From the NCBI RefSeq assembly GCF_004121075.1, contig NZ_RHLN01000019.1:1-64000 (forward strand): 64,000 nucleotides of DNA, written 5' to 3'. A program made the position numbers and the translations under genes. The notes beneath the pieces were generated by a model that did no database searches, was not told the DNA's origin, and was given only the letters and a program-made list of their open reading frames with translations. Shown here one piece after another: positions 25,990 to 35,210 of this stretch. Source of the DNA: Lutibacter sp. HS1-25 (GTDB taxonomy: Bacteria > Bacteroidota > Bacteroidia > Flavobacteriales > Flavobacteriaceae). Position 1 is the stretch's first letter; every line of letters begins with the position of its first letter.

Positions 25990-26793
25990 ATGCGAAAACA
26001 GATTACAAGTACACAAAACACGTTTATAAAAGAACTTTTTCAATTAAAAGAAAAAGCACGTGCACGAAAAAATACGCAAACTTTTTTAATTGAAGGTTTG
26101 CGTGAAATTACTTTAGCTATTAAAGGCGCTTATGTTATCAAGACTATTTTGGTTGACGTTAATTTAATTTCAGAAAAAGATATTGAAGGTTTATTAAATA
26201 GCAACTCTACGCCTGTTGAAGTGATTGAAATTTCGACCGATGTTTATAAAAAATTGGCATTAAGAGAAACCACTGAAGGTATTTTAGCCGTTGCAAAAAG
26301 TAAAGATTTAGCATTGCAAAACATTGTTTTTAAATCTGAAAATCCACTAATTTTAGTTGCTGAAGCTCCTGAAAAACCTGGAAATATAGGTGCTTTATTA
26401 AGAACTGCTGATGCTGCTGGTATAGATGCTGTGATTATTGCCAATCCGAAAACAGATTTATACAATCCAAATATTATTCGCTCTAGTGTAGGTTGTGTTT
26501 TTACAGTAAATTTAGCAACGGGTTCTACTGCTGAAGTGATTTCGTTTTTAAAAGAAAAAAACATACAATTATATGGTGCTGCTTTAACTGCATCTGTTGC
26601 TTATGAAACTATAGATTACACTAAAGGTAGTGCAATTGTAGTTGGTACTGAAGCCACCGGTTTAAGTAATGAATGGCTGCAAAACACAACAAAAAATATT
26701 ATTATACCTATGAGAGGCGCTATAGACTCTATGAATGTATCTGTAAGTGCCGCAATTATTTTGTTTGAAGCTGTAAGACAACGAAAGTTGTGA
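25990..26793 (+). CDS. TrmH/SpoU-family RNA 2'-O-methyltransferase
   Basis: SAM-dependent RNA ribose methyltransferase with a SPOUT knot, 267 residues. An N-terminal substrate-binding domain (about 5-95, with FLIEGLREI) precedes the SpoU domain (about 110-262). Signature blocks are EKPGNIGALLRTADAAG (motif 1), VVGTEATGLSNEW (motif 2) and IPMRGAIDSMNVSVSAAI (motif 3), which form the knot and SAM pocket. The substrate base, tRNA or 23S rRNA, cannot be told from the sequence. Confidence 0.93.
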   Translation: MRKQITSTQNTFIKELFQLKEKARARKNTQTFLIEGLREITLAIKGAYVIKTILVDVNLISEKDIEGLLNSNSTPVEVIEISTDVYKKLALRETTEGILAVAKSKDLALQNIVFKSENPLILVAEAPEKPGNIGALLRTADAAGIDAVIIANPKTDLYNPNIIRSSVGCVFTVNLATGSTAEVISFLKEKNIQLYGAALTASVAYETIDYTKGSAIVVGTEATGLSNEWLQNTTKNIIIPMRGAIDSMNVSVSAAIILFEAVRQRKL

Positions 26794-26798
26794 TTTTT

Positions 26799-26833
26799 GA
26801 TTTACGATTTAAGATTTTAGATTTAAGATTTAA
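26799..26833 (+). repeat. Five 7-bp tandem repeats (GATTTAA type)
   Basis: GATTTAC, GATTTAA, GATTTTA, GATTTAA, GATTTAA in direct succession immediately after the methyltransferase stop. Slipped-strand expansion is the likely origin. Confidence 0.75.
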
Positions 26834-26850
26834 GAAGTTTGGAATTATTT

Positions 26851-26892
26851 AATACTTGACACCAAATAGTTGATACTAAATACCTGATAAAA
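26851..26892 (+). repeat. Three 14-bp degenerate tandem repeats
   Basis: AATACTTGACACCA, AATAGTTGATACTA, AATACCTGATAAAA: period 14, consensus AATACTTGATACTA. With the 7-bp array it fills most of the gap before the M48 gene, for which no clear promoter is visible. Confidence 0.6.
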
Positions 26893-26936
26893 AAACAATT
26901 ACACCATTAAACCCATAAACCATTCCACAACAACGC

Positions 26937-28169
26937 ATGACTCCACAAATACTTTTCTATATCATTATCGGCATTTTAATTGCAAAATTTTTATTTGATA
27001 CTATTATTGATGCCCTAAATGCAAAACATTTTAACGATGCCATTCCTGAAGAATTACAAGGTGTTTACAATAATGAAGAATATTTAAAATCTCAAGCCTA
27101 CAAAAAAGAAAATTACAGATTTTCATTGTACGTTAGTATTGTTTCAACTTTGGCAACATTGGTGTTTTTTATGCTCGACGGATTTGCTTTTGTTGATGAA
27201 TTAGCAAGAAATTTTTCAGAAAACAACATCATTATCACCTTAATTTTCTTTGGAATTATCATGTTTGCTAGTGATATTTTAACCTTGCCATTATCGTACT
27301 ACAAAACTTTTGTTATTGAAGAAAAATATGGCTTCAACAAAACTTCAAAAAAAACATTTGTACTAGATAAGTTAAAAGGTTGGATGATGACAATAATTAT
27401 TGGAGGTGGAATTTTAGCTTTAATCACTTGGTTTTATCAACTTACAACTACCAATTTTTGGATTTATACTTGGGTTTTGGTAACTGTTTTTAGCCTTTTT
27501 ATGAATTTATTTTATTCAAAATTAATTGTACCATTATTTAATAAACAATCGCCACTTGAAGAAGGTGATTTAAAAAATGCCATAGAAAGTTTTGCTAAAA
27601 AAATAGGATTTAAGTTAGACAATATTTTTGTTATTGACGGATCAAAACGCTCTACCAAAGCAAACGCTTACTTTTCTGGATTTGGCGCTCAAAAAAGAAT
27701 TACGTTGTACGATACACTTATAAACGATTTAGAAACCGACGAAATTGTTGCCGTATTAGCACACGAAGTTGGTCATTATAAAAAAAAGCACATCATCTAC
27801 AACTTACTATTATCCACACTATTAACCGGATTTACTTTTTACATTTTGTCTTTAATGGTAGGTAGTTTAATATTGTCTCAAGCCTTAGGCGTACAAATTA
27901 CTAGTTTTCATATTGGATTAATTGCCTTCGGAATTTTATACAGTCCTATTTCAGAAATAACCAGTTTATTTATGAATATGCTTTCTCGTAAATTTGAATA
28001 CCAGGCCGATGATTATGCTAAATATAATTTTGCTGCTGAACCTTTAATTTCAGCATTAAAAAAACTGTCAAAAAATAGTTTAAGTAATTTAACACCTTCA
28101 AATTTATACGTAAAAATTCATTACTCACACCCTACTTTGTTGAAACGAATTTTAAACTTAAAAAAATAA
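26937..28169 (+). CDS. M48 family (Ste24/CAAX protease-like) membrane metallopeptidase
   Basis: Zinc endopeptidase in the inner membrane, 410 residues. Hydrophobic segments lie near 3-20, 63-85, 95-118, 150-170, 180-200, 290-315 and 325-345. The catalytic motif HEVGH is at residues 276-280, and the distal ligand is in FEYQADDYA. The N-terminal part is that of the CAAX prenyl protease 1/Ste24 branch (M48A). Bacteria lack classical CAAX prenylation, so the role is more likely membrane protein quality control; that is inference. The start ATG gives the expected TM1. Confidence 0.92.
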   Translation: MTPQILFYIIIGILIAKFLFDTIIDALNAKHFNDAIPEELQGVYNNEEYLKSQAYKKENYRFSLYVSIVSTLATLVFFMLDGFAFVDELARNFSENNIIITLIFFGIIMFASDILTLPLSYYKTFVIEEKYGFNKTSKKTFVLDKLKGWMMTIIIGGGILALITWFYQLTTTNFWIYTWVLVTVFSLFMNLFYSKLIVPLFNKQSPLEEGDLKNAIESFAKKIGFKLDNIFVIDGSKRSTKANAYFSGFGAQKRITLYDTLINDLETDEIVAVLAHEVGHYKKKHIIYNLLLSTLLTGFTFYILSLMVGSLILSQALGVQITSFHIGLIAFGILYSPISEITSLFMNMLSRKFEYQADDYAKYNFAAEPLISALKKLSKNSLSNLTPSNLYVKIHYSHPTLLKRILNLKK

Positions 28170-28218
28170 TTGATAACAATTGATTAATTAATTTTAAATA
28201 GTATTTTTAAGCATCGCA

Positions 28219-28226
28219 TATTTTTA
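28219..28226 (+). promoter_or_regulatory. Probable -7 box just before the RelA/SpoT start
   Basis: TATTTTTA differs from TAnnTTTG only in the last base and ends 3 nt before the ATG at 28230, again a leaderless arrangement. Confidence 0.35.
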
Positions 28227-28229
28227 GAA

Positions 28230-30452
28230 ATGACATACAATTTAACAGAAGAAGAAGAAAATAAAGAAATAGCTCGTAGATACAAAGACTTGCTACAAGG
28301 TGCCTATCAAACTTTTACCGAAACTGATAAAACAGAAATTAGGAAGGCTTTTGATGTGGCATTGGAAGCGCATAAAAATCAACGACGAAAAACAGGTGAG
28401 CCATACATTTTTCATCCAATTGCAGTTGCAAAAATTGTTGCTTATGAAATTGGTTTAGATACCACTTCTATTATTGCTGCTCTACTGCATGATGTTGTTG
28501 AAGATACCGATTATACAACTGAAGACATTGAACGTTTATTTGGTGAAAATGTAGCCCGTATTGTAAGTGGTCTTACTAAAATTTCTCATTTAAACAAGGA
28601 TTCAAACGCATCTGTACAAGCTGAAAATTTTAGAAAAATGTTACTCACATTAAATGATGATGTAAGGGTAATATTGATAAAAATTGCAGACCGCTATCAT
28701 AACATGCAAACTATGGATGCCATGCCTTATGATAAGCAACTTAAAATTTCATCTGAAACATTGTACATTTATGCACCACTGGCACACAGACTTGGGCTAT
28801 ACAATATTAAAACCGAACTTGAAAATTTAGGATTAAAATACACTGAGCCAGAAATTTACAACGATATTTTTGACAGGATAACCCAAAGTAAAGAAGAACA
28901 AAATAAATATATTGAAACTTTTTCAAATATTATACGCGAATCTTTAGATGCCGAAAATTTTAAATATATCATTAAAGGAAGGCGAAAATCTATTTATTCT
29001 ATTCGTAAAAAAATGCTTGATCAAGGTGTTACTTACGATGAAATTTACGACAAATTTGCCATTCGTATTATCTACGAATCTACCGTAAAAGAAGAAAAAT
29101 TTGACGCTTGGAAAATATATTCAATAGTCACCGACCATTTTAGACCAAACCCTAGCAGACTTAGAGATTGGATTTCTCAACCAAAATCAACAGGATACGA
29201 ATCACTTCATATTACTGTAATGGGACCACAAGGTAAATGGGTTGAAGTTCAAATTCGTTCAGCAAGAATGGATGAAATTGCTGAAAAAGGATATGCAGCG
29301 CATTACAGATATAAAAACAAAGATGAAGCTGAAACTGGTTTAGATGATTGGTTAAATAAAATTAAAGAATCTTTAGAAAACTCTGAAAACAGTGCTGCAA
29401 TAGATTTTGTTGAAGATTTTAAATTAAATCTATATGCAAAAGAAATTTTTGTATTTACACCAAATGGCGATTTAAAAGCTTTACCAAAAAACGCTACTGC
29501 ACTTGACTTTGCTTTTGCAATTCATACACAAATTGGTATGAATTGTAGGGGTGCAAAAGTAAACGGAAAATTAAAACCTATCAGTCATATTTTAAATAGT
29601 GGCGACCAAGTTGAAATTATCACTGCTAAAAACCAAAAACCAAATATTGGCTGGTTAGATTTTGTTGTAACTGCTCGTGCCAGAACCCGAATTAAAAATG
29701 CACTTAAAGAAGATCAAAAGAAAATTGCTGAAGAAGGAAAAGAAATTTTATCAAGAAAATTGCGCCATTTAAAAATTAATTTCGACGATAAAATTATCAA
29801 TGAGCTGGTTGTGCATTTTAAACTTAAAACAAGTTTAGATTTGTTTTATCGTGTAGGAAATGGATCTATAGACAATGTTTTATTAAAAGAATTTATAAAT
29901 CAACGTACCAACTCATTTGTAAATTTCTTTAAAAACAAAATAAAAAGGACTTCAAAAAATGCACCTTTAATTGACAAAGAAGAAGTTAGTGTAAACTATG
30001 ATTTATTGGTGTTTGGTAAAGAAGATGAACGATTAGATTATAAAATATCACCTTGCTGCAACCCTATTCCTGGCGATAAAGTATTTGGATTTATTACCAT
30101 TAATGATGGTATTAAAGTACATAAAAAAGATTGTCCAAATGCCATTAGCCTTCAGGCAAATTATGCATATCGAATTATAAATGCAAAATGGATTGACTCT
30201 TCAAAACAAGAATTTATGGCCATTTTAAAAGTTTTTGGAGAAGATCACGTAGGCTTAGTAAACGAAATTACTCAAATAATTTCAAAAAACATGAATGTTA
30301 ATATTAAAGGGCTAAACATTTCAGGAAACAACGGTATTTTTGAAGGAAAAATCACAGTAATTATTAAAAATAATTTACAACTCGAAAAATTAAGTGAAAG
30401 TCTTAAAAAAATTAAAGGCGTTGATTCTGTTCAAAGAATTTACAAGCATTAA
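28230..30452 (+). CDS. Bifunctional (p)ppGpp synthetase/hydrolase RelA/SpoT
   Basis: Stringent-response enzyme that makes and degrades (p)ppGpp, 740 residues. The order is HD hydrolase domain (about 30-200, with FHPIAVAKIV and ALLHDVVEDT, metal ligands intact), RelA/SpoT synthetase (about 235-350, with GRRKSIYSIRKKM and EVQIRSARMDEIAEKGYAAH), TGS (about 395-460), a conserved-cysteine region (ISPCCNPIPGD, near 610) and a C-terminal ACT domain (about 665-738). Both active sites look complete, so it is a Rel/SpoT-type bifunctional enzyme. It stands before the Fur-like gene, which has its own promoter. Confidence 0.96.
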   Translation: MTYNLTEEEENKEIARRYKDLLQGAYQTFTETDKTEIRKAFDVALEAHKNQRRKTGEPYIFHPIAVAKIVAYEIGLDTTSIIAALLHDVVEDTDYTTEDIERLFGENVARIVSGLTKISHLNKDSNASVQAENFRKMLLTLNDDVRVILIKIADRYHNMQTMDAMPYDKQLKISSETLYIYAPLAHRLGLYNIKTELENLGLKYTEPEIYNDIFDRITQSKEEQNKYIETFSNIIRESLDAENFKYIIKGRRKSIYSIRKKMLDQGVTYDEIYDKFAIRIIYESTVKEEKFDAWKIYSIVTDHFRPNPSRLRDWISQPKSTGYESLHITVMGPQGKWVEVQIRSARMDEIAEKGYAAHYRYKNKDEAETGLDDWLNKIKESLENSENSAAIDFVEDFKLNLYAKEIFVFTPNGDLKALPKNATALDFAFAIHTQIGMNCRGAKVNGKLKPISHILNSGDQVEIITAKNQKPNIGWLDFVVTARARTRIKNALKEDQKKIAEEGKEILSRKLRHLKINFDDKIINELVVHFKLKTSLDLFYRVGNGSIDNVLLKEFINQRTNSFVNFFKNKIKRTSKNAPLIDKEEVSVNYDLLVFGKEDERLDYKISPCCNPIPGDKVFGFITINDGIKVHKKDCPNAISLQANYAYRIINAKWIDSSKQEFMAILKVFGEDHVGLVNEITQIISKNMNVNIKGLNISGNNGIFEGKITVIIKNNLQLEKLSESLKKIKGVDSVQRIYKH

Positions 30453-30515
30453 TTTATTCACAATAAAAGGTTAATAATTATGCTTAATTCTCATCAAATT
30501 TTAAAAAATAAGAAG

Positions 30516-30553
30516 TAACTTTGCTCTTTAGTTCTTCAACTAAAAAAAGTTGA
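30516..30553 (+). promoter_or_regulatory. Promoter and leader hairpin of the fur-like/purA unit
   Basis: TAACTTTG at 30516-30523 is an exact -7 box. In the short leader, TCAACT pairs with AGTTGA across an A-rich loop (about 30536-30553), ending 3-4 nt before the ATG at 30557. The hairpin could affect translation initiation, but its stem is only 6 bp. Confidence 0.45.
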
Positions 30554-30556
30554 TTT

Positions 30557-31003
30557 ATGAGTAACGATAATCAGAAAATTGTAAAAAGTGTTTTTGTTAA
30601 TTATTTGCAAGCAAATAATCATAGAAAAACACCCGAAAGATTTGCTATTTTACAAGAAATATACGATTTAGACCATCATTTTGATATAGAATCACTGTAT
30701 ATTCAAATGAAAAATAAAAACTATAGGGTTAGTAGAGCAACACTTTACAATACAATTGAACTATTATTAGAATGTGCCTTAGTTAGAAAACACCAATTTG
30801 GTCAAAACCAAGCACACTATGAAAAATGCTACTTCGACAAACAACATGACCATGTTATTTTAACAGATACTGGTGAAGTTATTGAGTTTTGTGACCCACG
30901 AATTCAAATTATTAAAAAAACTATTGAGGACACTTTTAATATAAGTATCCACAATCACTCACTATATTTCTACGGAACAAAAAAAAAAGATAAAATCAAT
31001 TAA
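30557..31003 (+). CDS. Fur-family regulator lacking the usual CxxC zinc motif
   Basis: DNA-binding repressor of 148 residues. A winged helix (about 10-85, recognition helix [15 protein letters not shown]) is followed by the Fur dimerisation domain. The normal HHHxxCxxCG stretch is [16 protein letters not shown] here, so the first CxxC of the structural zinc site is absent. Single Cys residues remain in YEKCYF and EFCDPR. This looks like a constant feature of flavobacterial Fur-like proteins upstream of purA, from memory. The metal or signal is therefore uncertain. It ends 16 bp before purA, so the two form an operon. Confidence 0.88.
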   Translation: MSNDNQKIVKSVFVNYLQANNHRKTPERFAILQEIYDLDHHFDIESLYIQMKNKNYRVSRATLYNTIELLLECALVRKHQFGQNQAHYEKCYFDKQHDHVILTDTGEVIEFCDPRIQIIKKTIEDTFNISIHNHSLYFYGTKKKDKIN

Positions 31004-31019
31004 TATTATAAAAAAAGCA

Positions 31020-32291
31020 ATGGCTGTAAATTTATTATTAGGACTACAATGGGGAGATGAAGGTAAAGGTAAAATTGTAGATGTTCTTACCTCAAATTAT
31101 GATATAATCGCTCGTTTCCAAGGTGGTCCAAATGCAGGACATACGCTAATTTTTGATGGACACAAACATGTTTTACACACAATACCTTCAGGTATATTTC
31201 ATAAAACTGCTGTAAACGTTGTTGGAAATGGTGTTGTTATTGACCCTGTTATTTTTCAAAAAGAATTAGACAATCTAGCTAAATTTAATTTAGATATTAA
31301 ATCTAAATTGTTAATTTCAAGAAAAGCACATTTAATTTTACCAACGCACCGTTTATTAGATGCTGCTAGTGAAGCTTCAAAAGGAAAAGCTAAAATTGGT
31401 TCTACTTTAAAAGGAATTGGTCCAACTTATATGGATAAAACTGGTAGAAACGGTATGCGTGTTGGCGATTTAGAATTAGAAGATTGGAAAGAAAGATACC
31501 AAGCATTGACAGACAAACATCTAAAAATGATTGACTTTTATGAAGCAGATATTGAATTTAATTTAAAAGAATTAGAAACTACTTTTTTTGCAGCTATTGA
31601 AAAATTAAAAGAATTGACTTTTATTGATAGTGAAGAATATTTAAATAGCGCCATTAAAAATGGTAAATCTATTTTAGCTGAAGGTGCTCAAGGTTCTTTA
31701 TTGGATATCGATTTTGGAACTTACCCATTTGTAACTTCATCTAATACTACTGCTGCTGGAGCTTGTACTGGTTTAGGAATTGCACCAAATAAAATTGGTG
31801 ATGTTTTTGGTATTTTTAAAGCCTACACAACACGTGTTGGTTCTGGCCCTTTCCCAACTGAATTATTTGATGAAGATGGAGCAACTATGTCTAAAGTTGG
31901 AATGGAGTTTGGAGCAACAACTGGTCGTCCTCGTCGTTGTGGATGGTTAGATTTAATTGCTTTAAAATATGCTGTTGAAGTAAACGGAGTAACACAATTA
32001 ATGATGATGAAAGGCGATGTTCTTTCTGGATTTAAAACATTAAAAGTTTGTACTTCATACAATTATAAAGGCACCGAAGTACACCATTTTCCTTACAATG
32101 TTGAAGAACACAATGTTACACCAATTTATACTGAACTAAAAGGTTGGAAACAAGATCTTACTGGAATGACAACTATTGAAGAACTTCCTAAAGAGTTGTT
32201 AGATTACATTAAATTTATTGAAGATTTTGTAGAGGTTCCTGTAAGTATCGTTTCAGTTGGACCTGACAGAAAGCAAACAATACTTAAATAA
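31020..32291 (+). CDS. purA: Adenylosuccinate synthetase
   Basis: GTP-dependent conversion of IMP and aspartate to adenylosuccinate, the first committed step to AMP. The 423-residue protein is full length. It begins with GLQWGDEGKGKIVD (GTP/Asp catalytic loop) and has GGPNAGHT, the IMP-binding GSTLKGIGPTYMDKTGR, EGAQGSLLDIDFGTYPFVTSS and TTGRPRRCGWLD. It is second in the unit with the Fur-like gene, and a terminator follows directly. Confidence 0.98.
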   Translation: MAVNLLLGLQWGDEGKGKIVDVLTSNYDIIARFQGGPNAGHTLIFDGHKHVLHTIPSGIFHKTAVNVVGNGVVIDPVIFQKELDNLAKFNLDIKSKLLISRKAHLILPTHRLLDAASEASKGKAKIGSTLKGIGPTYMDKTGRNGMRVGDLELEDWKERYQALTDKHLKMIDFYEADIEFNLKELETTFFAAIEKLKELTFIDSEEYLNSAIKNGKSILAEGAQGSLLDIDFGTYPFVTSSNTTAAGACTGLGIAPNKIGDVFGIFKAYTTRVGSGPFPTELFDEDGATMSKVGMEFGATTGRPRRCGWLDLIALKYAVEVNGVTQLMMMKGDVLSGFKTLKVCTSYNYKGTEVHHFPYNVEEHNVTPIYTELKGWKQDLTGMTTIEELPKELLDYIKFIEDFVEVPVSIVSVGPDRKQTILK

Positions 32292-32295
32292 TTTT

Positions 32296-32323
32296 AAAAA
32301 GCTTCATTAATTTGAAGCTTTTT
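32296..32323 (+). terminator. Terminator after purA
   Basis: AAAAAGCTTC (32296-32305) pairs with GAAGCTTTTT (32314-32323) and is followed by a T-rich run. It lies 5 bp after the purA stop. Confidence 0.9.
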
Positions 32324-32344
32324 ATTTTTTAACTCGTTTCATAA

Positions 32345-32372
32345 ATTGCAAACTTTTATTTAATTAATTTTG
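32345..32372 (+). promoter_or_regulatory. Promoter of the OstA-like gene
   Basis: TTG at 32345-32347, 17 nt spacer, then TAATTTTG at 32365-32372, an exact -7 box. It overlaps an upstream in-frame TTG at 32370, ruling that codon out as the translation start. Confidence 0.6.
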
Positions 32373-32390
32373 CACAAAATAAATTTACAG

Positions 32391-33887
32391 TTGAAAAAAT
32401 TAATTCTATTTAGTTTCTTATTCATTGGCATTACAGGATTTTCACAAGCAAAAAAAATAAAAATTCTGCAAGCCGACAATACCATGGCAGACCCTCAATA
32501 TCCTGGTGCTACCATTTCATTAGGCAATGTTTTTATTGAGCATGCTGGTGCTACATTACGCTGTGACAAAGCTTATATTTATCAGGAAACAAAAATGATA
32601 AAAGCAATGGGCAACGTAATAATTAATCAAGGAGATACCATTGTGCAATACAGTAAATACACAGATTATGATGGTATAAATCAAATTGCAACTTCTTGGG
32701 GCGATGTTTTTTTAAAAGACCCTACTATGGAATTGCGAACAGATACTTTAAGATTTGACCGCTTAAACCAACATTTATATTACAAAACCGGAGGAACAAT
32801 TAAAGATACTACCAATGTTTTGGTTAGTAAAATTGGAAATTATTATTTAGCCAACAATAAATTTCAAGCTACTACAAACGTTGAAGTTACTAATAAAGAT
32901 AGTAAACTTGTTTCCAATCATTTAGATTACTATACAGATTCTGGTATTGCAGAATTGTATGGGCCTTCAACAATTACAAGTGAAGAAAATTCAATTTATA
33001 CTGAAAACGGACATTATAATTCGACTACAAACATTTCGTATTTTTTAAAAAAATCTATCATTTATTACGAAGATAGAAGTATTGAAGGAGATAGCTTATA
33101 TTACGATAAAGTCAAAAATTTTGCATCAGCAACAGGTAATATAAAAGTTATTGATACAGTTAATAATACAACCATTAAAGGTGGTTATGCTGAATTTTTT
33201 AAATTGAAGGATTCTGTATTTATAACAGACAAAGCTGTAGCGATTTCAAGCATTGAAAGTGACTCAACCTATATTCACGGAAATGTTTTAATGGTAACAG
33301 GACCTACAGATGAAAGATTAATTAGAGCCTTTAATTTTGTGAAATTTTACAAAAGCGATATGCAAGGTAAATGTGATTCGTTGGTTTCAAATGAAAAAAC
33401 TGGTTTAACCCACTTGTTTAACAGACCTGTGGTTTGGGCTGAAGGAAACCAAATAACAGGAGATACAATCCTATTAATTTCAAACGCAAAAACAGAGCAA
33501 TTAGATTCATTAAAAATCTTATCAAATGGCTTTATGATCCAAAAAGATTCTTCGGGATTTAGCCAAATGAAAGGAAAATATATGTTTGGTACTTTTAAAA
33601 ATAACCAATTAACAACTTTAGATATTTTTGGCAATAGCGAAGTTATTTTTTATGGTAGAAATGACGAAAAACAATTGATTGGTATTACCAAAATGAAAGC
33701 CACTAAAAACATTTTTATAACATTTGACAACAAGGAAATAAATACCGTTGAGTTTTTTGTATTGCCAGAAGGAAAAACTTACCCTCCTTCTGAATTACCT
33801 AAAGAAGAACGTTTATTAAAAGGTTTTGTTTGGCGCGAAGATGAACGTCCTGTAGATAAAGACGCCATTTTTATTCGTGATAATTAA
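32391..33887 (+). CDS. OstA/LptA-like exported protein of LPS transport
   Basis: Exported protein of about 498 residues. A signal peptide (MKKLILFSFLFIGITGFSQ with the initiator TTG) precedes an OstA/LptA-type beta-jellyroll region built from repeats such as LRCDKAYIYQETKMIKAMGNVIINQGD, SKYTDYDGINQIATSWGDV and SLYYDKVKNFASATGNI. This fold carries lipopolysaccharide across the periplasm. At this length it resembles the long OstA-like proteins of Bacteroidota rather than small LptA; the exact role is inferred. The start is TTG at 32391, because the earlier in-frame TTG at 32370 lies in the -7 box. Confidence 0.83.
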   Translation: MKKLILFSFLFIGITGFSQAKKIKILQADNTMADPQYPGATISLGNVFIEHAGATLRCDKAYIYQETKMIKAMGNVIINQGDTIVQYSKYTDYDGINQIATSWGDVFLKDPTMELRTDTLRFDRLNQHLYYKTGGTIKDTTNVLVSKIGNYYLANNKFQATTNVEVTNKDSKLVSNHLDYYTDSGIAELYGPSTITSEENSIYTENGHYNSTTNISYFLKKSIIYYEDRSIEGDSLYYDKVKNFASATGNIKVIDTVNNTTIKGGYAEFFKLKDSVFITDKAVAISSIESDSTYIHGNVLMVTGPTDERLIRAFNFVKFYKSDMQGKCDSLVSNEKTGLTHLFNRPVVWAEGNQITGDTILLISNAKTEQLDSLKILSNGFMIQKDSSGFSQMKGKYMFGTFKNNQLTTLDIFGNSEVIFYGRNDEKQLIGITKMKATKNIFITFDNKEINTVEFFVLPEGKTYPPSELPKEERLLKGFVWREDERPVDKDAIFIRDN

Positions 33888-33948
33888 AACATAAAATAAG
33901 TTAAATATTAGAATTAATATAAGCTCCATAAAATAAATTTTTCCAATT

Positions 33949-35136
33949 TTGAAAGCAGCCTTTTTTAAACACCAAGCACAAACATCTCCACATCCTTTAG
34001 CGTTAGAAATTTCTAAAGCTAGTGGTAGTTACGTATTTGACATTAACGGAAAACCACATTTAGATTTTATTGCTGGTGTTTCTGCCAACACCCTAGGACA
34101 CAGTCACCCTAAAGTATCAGAAGCTATTAAAAATCAGGTAGATGCATATACACATGTAATGGTTTATGGTGAATTTATTCAAAAACCACCTGCAGATTTA
34201 TGCAAATTATTGGCTAAAAATTTACCCGAAAATTTAAATACTGTTTACTTAACAAATTCGGGTACAGAAGCTACCGAAGGATCTATAAAATTGGCTAAAA
34301 GATTTACTGGCAGAAGTGAAATTATTTCAGCAAAATGGGGTTATCACGGAAATACACAGGGATCTATGAGTGTGTGTGGTGCTGAGGAACAAAATAGCGC
34401 ATTTAGACCTTTAATTCCCGGTATACAATTTATTGAATTCAACAATTTAATTGATTTAGAAAAAATTACTACAAAAACAGCTGGAGTAATTTTAGAAACC
34501 ATACAAGGTGGTGCTGGTTTTATTGAACCTGAAAATAACTATTTACAAAAAGTAAAATTAGCCTGTGAAAAAGTTGGCGCATTGCTTATTTTAGATGAAA
34601 TACAAACAGGTGTAGGACGTACAGGAAAATTTTATGGCTTTCAAAATTACAATGTAGTACCTGATATTTTTGTTACCGGAAAAGGTTTGGGTGGCGGTAT
34701 GCCAATAGGTGCTTTTATTGCCTCAAACGAACTAATGAGTTGTTTAAAACAACAACCAAAACTAGGCCATATTACAACATTTGGAGGTCATCCTGTAATT
34801 GCTGCAGCTGCATTGGCAACACTTACAGAACTGTTTAACAGTAATTTAATAGAGCAAACCCTTGAAAAAGAAGCTTTAATTAGACAAAAACTAGTTCATC
34901 CTTTAATCAAAGAAATTAGAGGAAAAGGTTTAATGCTTGCTGCGATGGTTGAATCTAGTGAAATTGCTTCTGAAGTAATTTTAAAATGTTTAGACAAAGG
35001 CTTGTTATTATTTTGGTTGCTTTTTGAAGGAAAAGCCATTAGAATAACGCCTCCACTAACAATTTCAAATGATGAAATACTTGAAGGTTGCAATATTATT
35101 TTAGATGTGTTAAATGATATTGCTGCAAAAAAATAA
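33949..35136 (+). CDS. Class III PLP-dependent aminotransferase (aspartate aminotransferase family)
   Basis: PLP enzyme of the acetylornithine/ornithine aminotransferase group, 395 residues, with start TTG at 33949. The N-terminal KHQAQTSPHPLALEISKASG is conserved in relatives, which supports that start. Other features are the GVSANTLGHSHP block, NSGTEATEGSIKLA (phosphate binding), LILDEIQTGVGRTG with the pyridine-ring Asp, and VTGKGLGGGMPIG with Schiff-base Lys245. Substrate specificity cannot be read; there are no arginine or lysine genes nearby. It follows the OstA-like gene in the same direction after 61 bp. Confidence 0.92.
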   Translation: MKAAFFKHQAQTSPHPLALEISKASGSYVFDINGKPHLDFIAGVSANTLGHSHPKVSEAIKNQVDAYTHVMVYGEFIQKPPADLCKLLAKNLPENLNTVYLTNSGTEATEGSIKLAKRFTGRSEIISAKWGYHGNTQGSMSVCGAEEQNSAFRPLIPGIQFIEFNNLIDLEKITTKTAGVILETIQGGAGFIEPENNYLQKVKLACEKVGALLILDEIQTGVGRTGKFYGFQNYNVVPDIFVTGKGLGGGMPIGAFIASNELMSCLKQQPKLGHITTFGGHPVIAAAALATLTELFNSNLIEQTLEKEALIRQKLVHPLIKEIRGKGLMLAAMVESSEIASEVILKCLDKGLLLFWLLFEGKAIRITPPLTISNDEILEGCNIILDVLNDIAAKK

Positions 35137-35184
35137 CTTCTTTTATAATAACCATTTGTATTTTTTTAACCACTATCAAATCAT

Positions 35185-35192
35185 TATATTTG
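35185..35192 (+). promoter_or_regulatory. -7 box of the Cys-rich lipoprotein gene
   Basis: TATATTTG is an exact TAnnTTTG, 18 nt before the ATG at 35211. It covers an upstream in-frame TTG at 35190, which is therefore not the start. TTTG at 35155-35158 is a distant -33 candidate, 26 nt away. Confidence 0.5.
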
Positions 35193-35210
35193 AGTTTTAA
35201 AACTATTTTT

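Noticed and set aside
26799-26892. Possible CRISPR-like repeats
   Set aside because: Units are 7 and 14 bp without spacers and no cas genes are near; simple tandem repeats.
32370-32390. TTG start seven codons upstream in the OstA-like gene
   Set aside because: It lies in the exact -7 box TAATTTTG; the second TTG gives a clean signal peptide.
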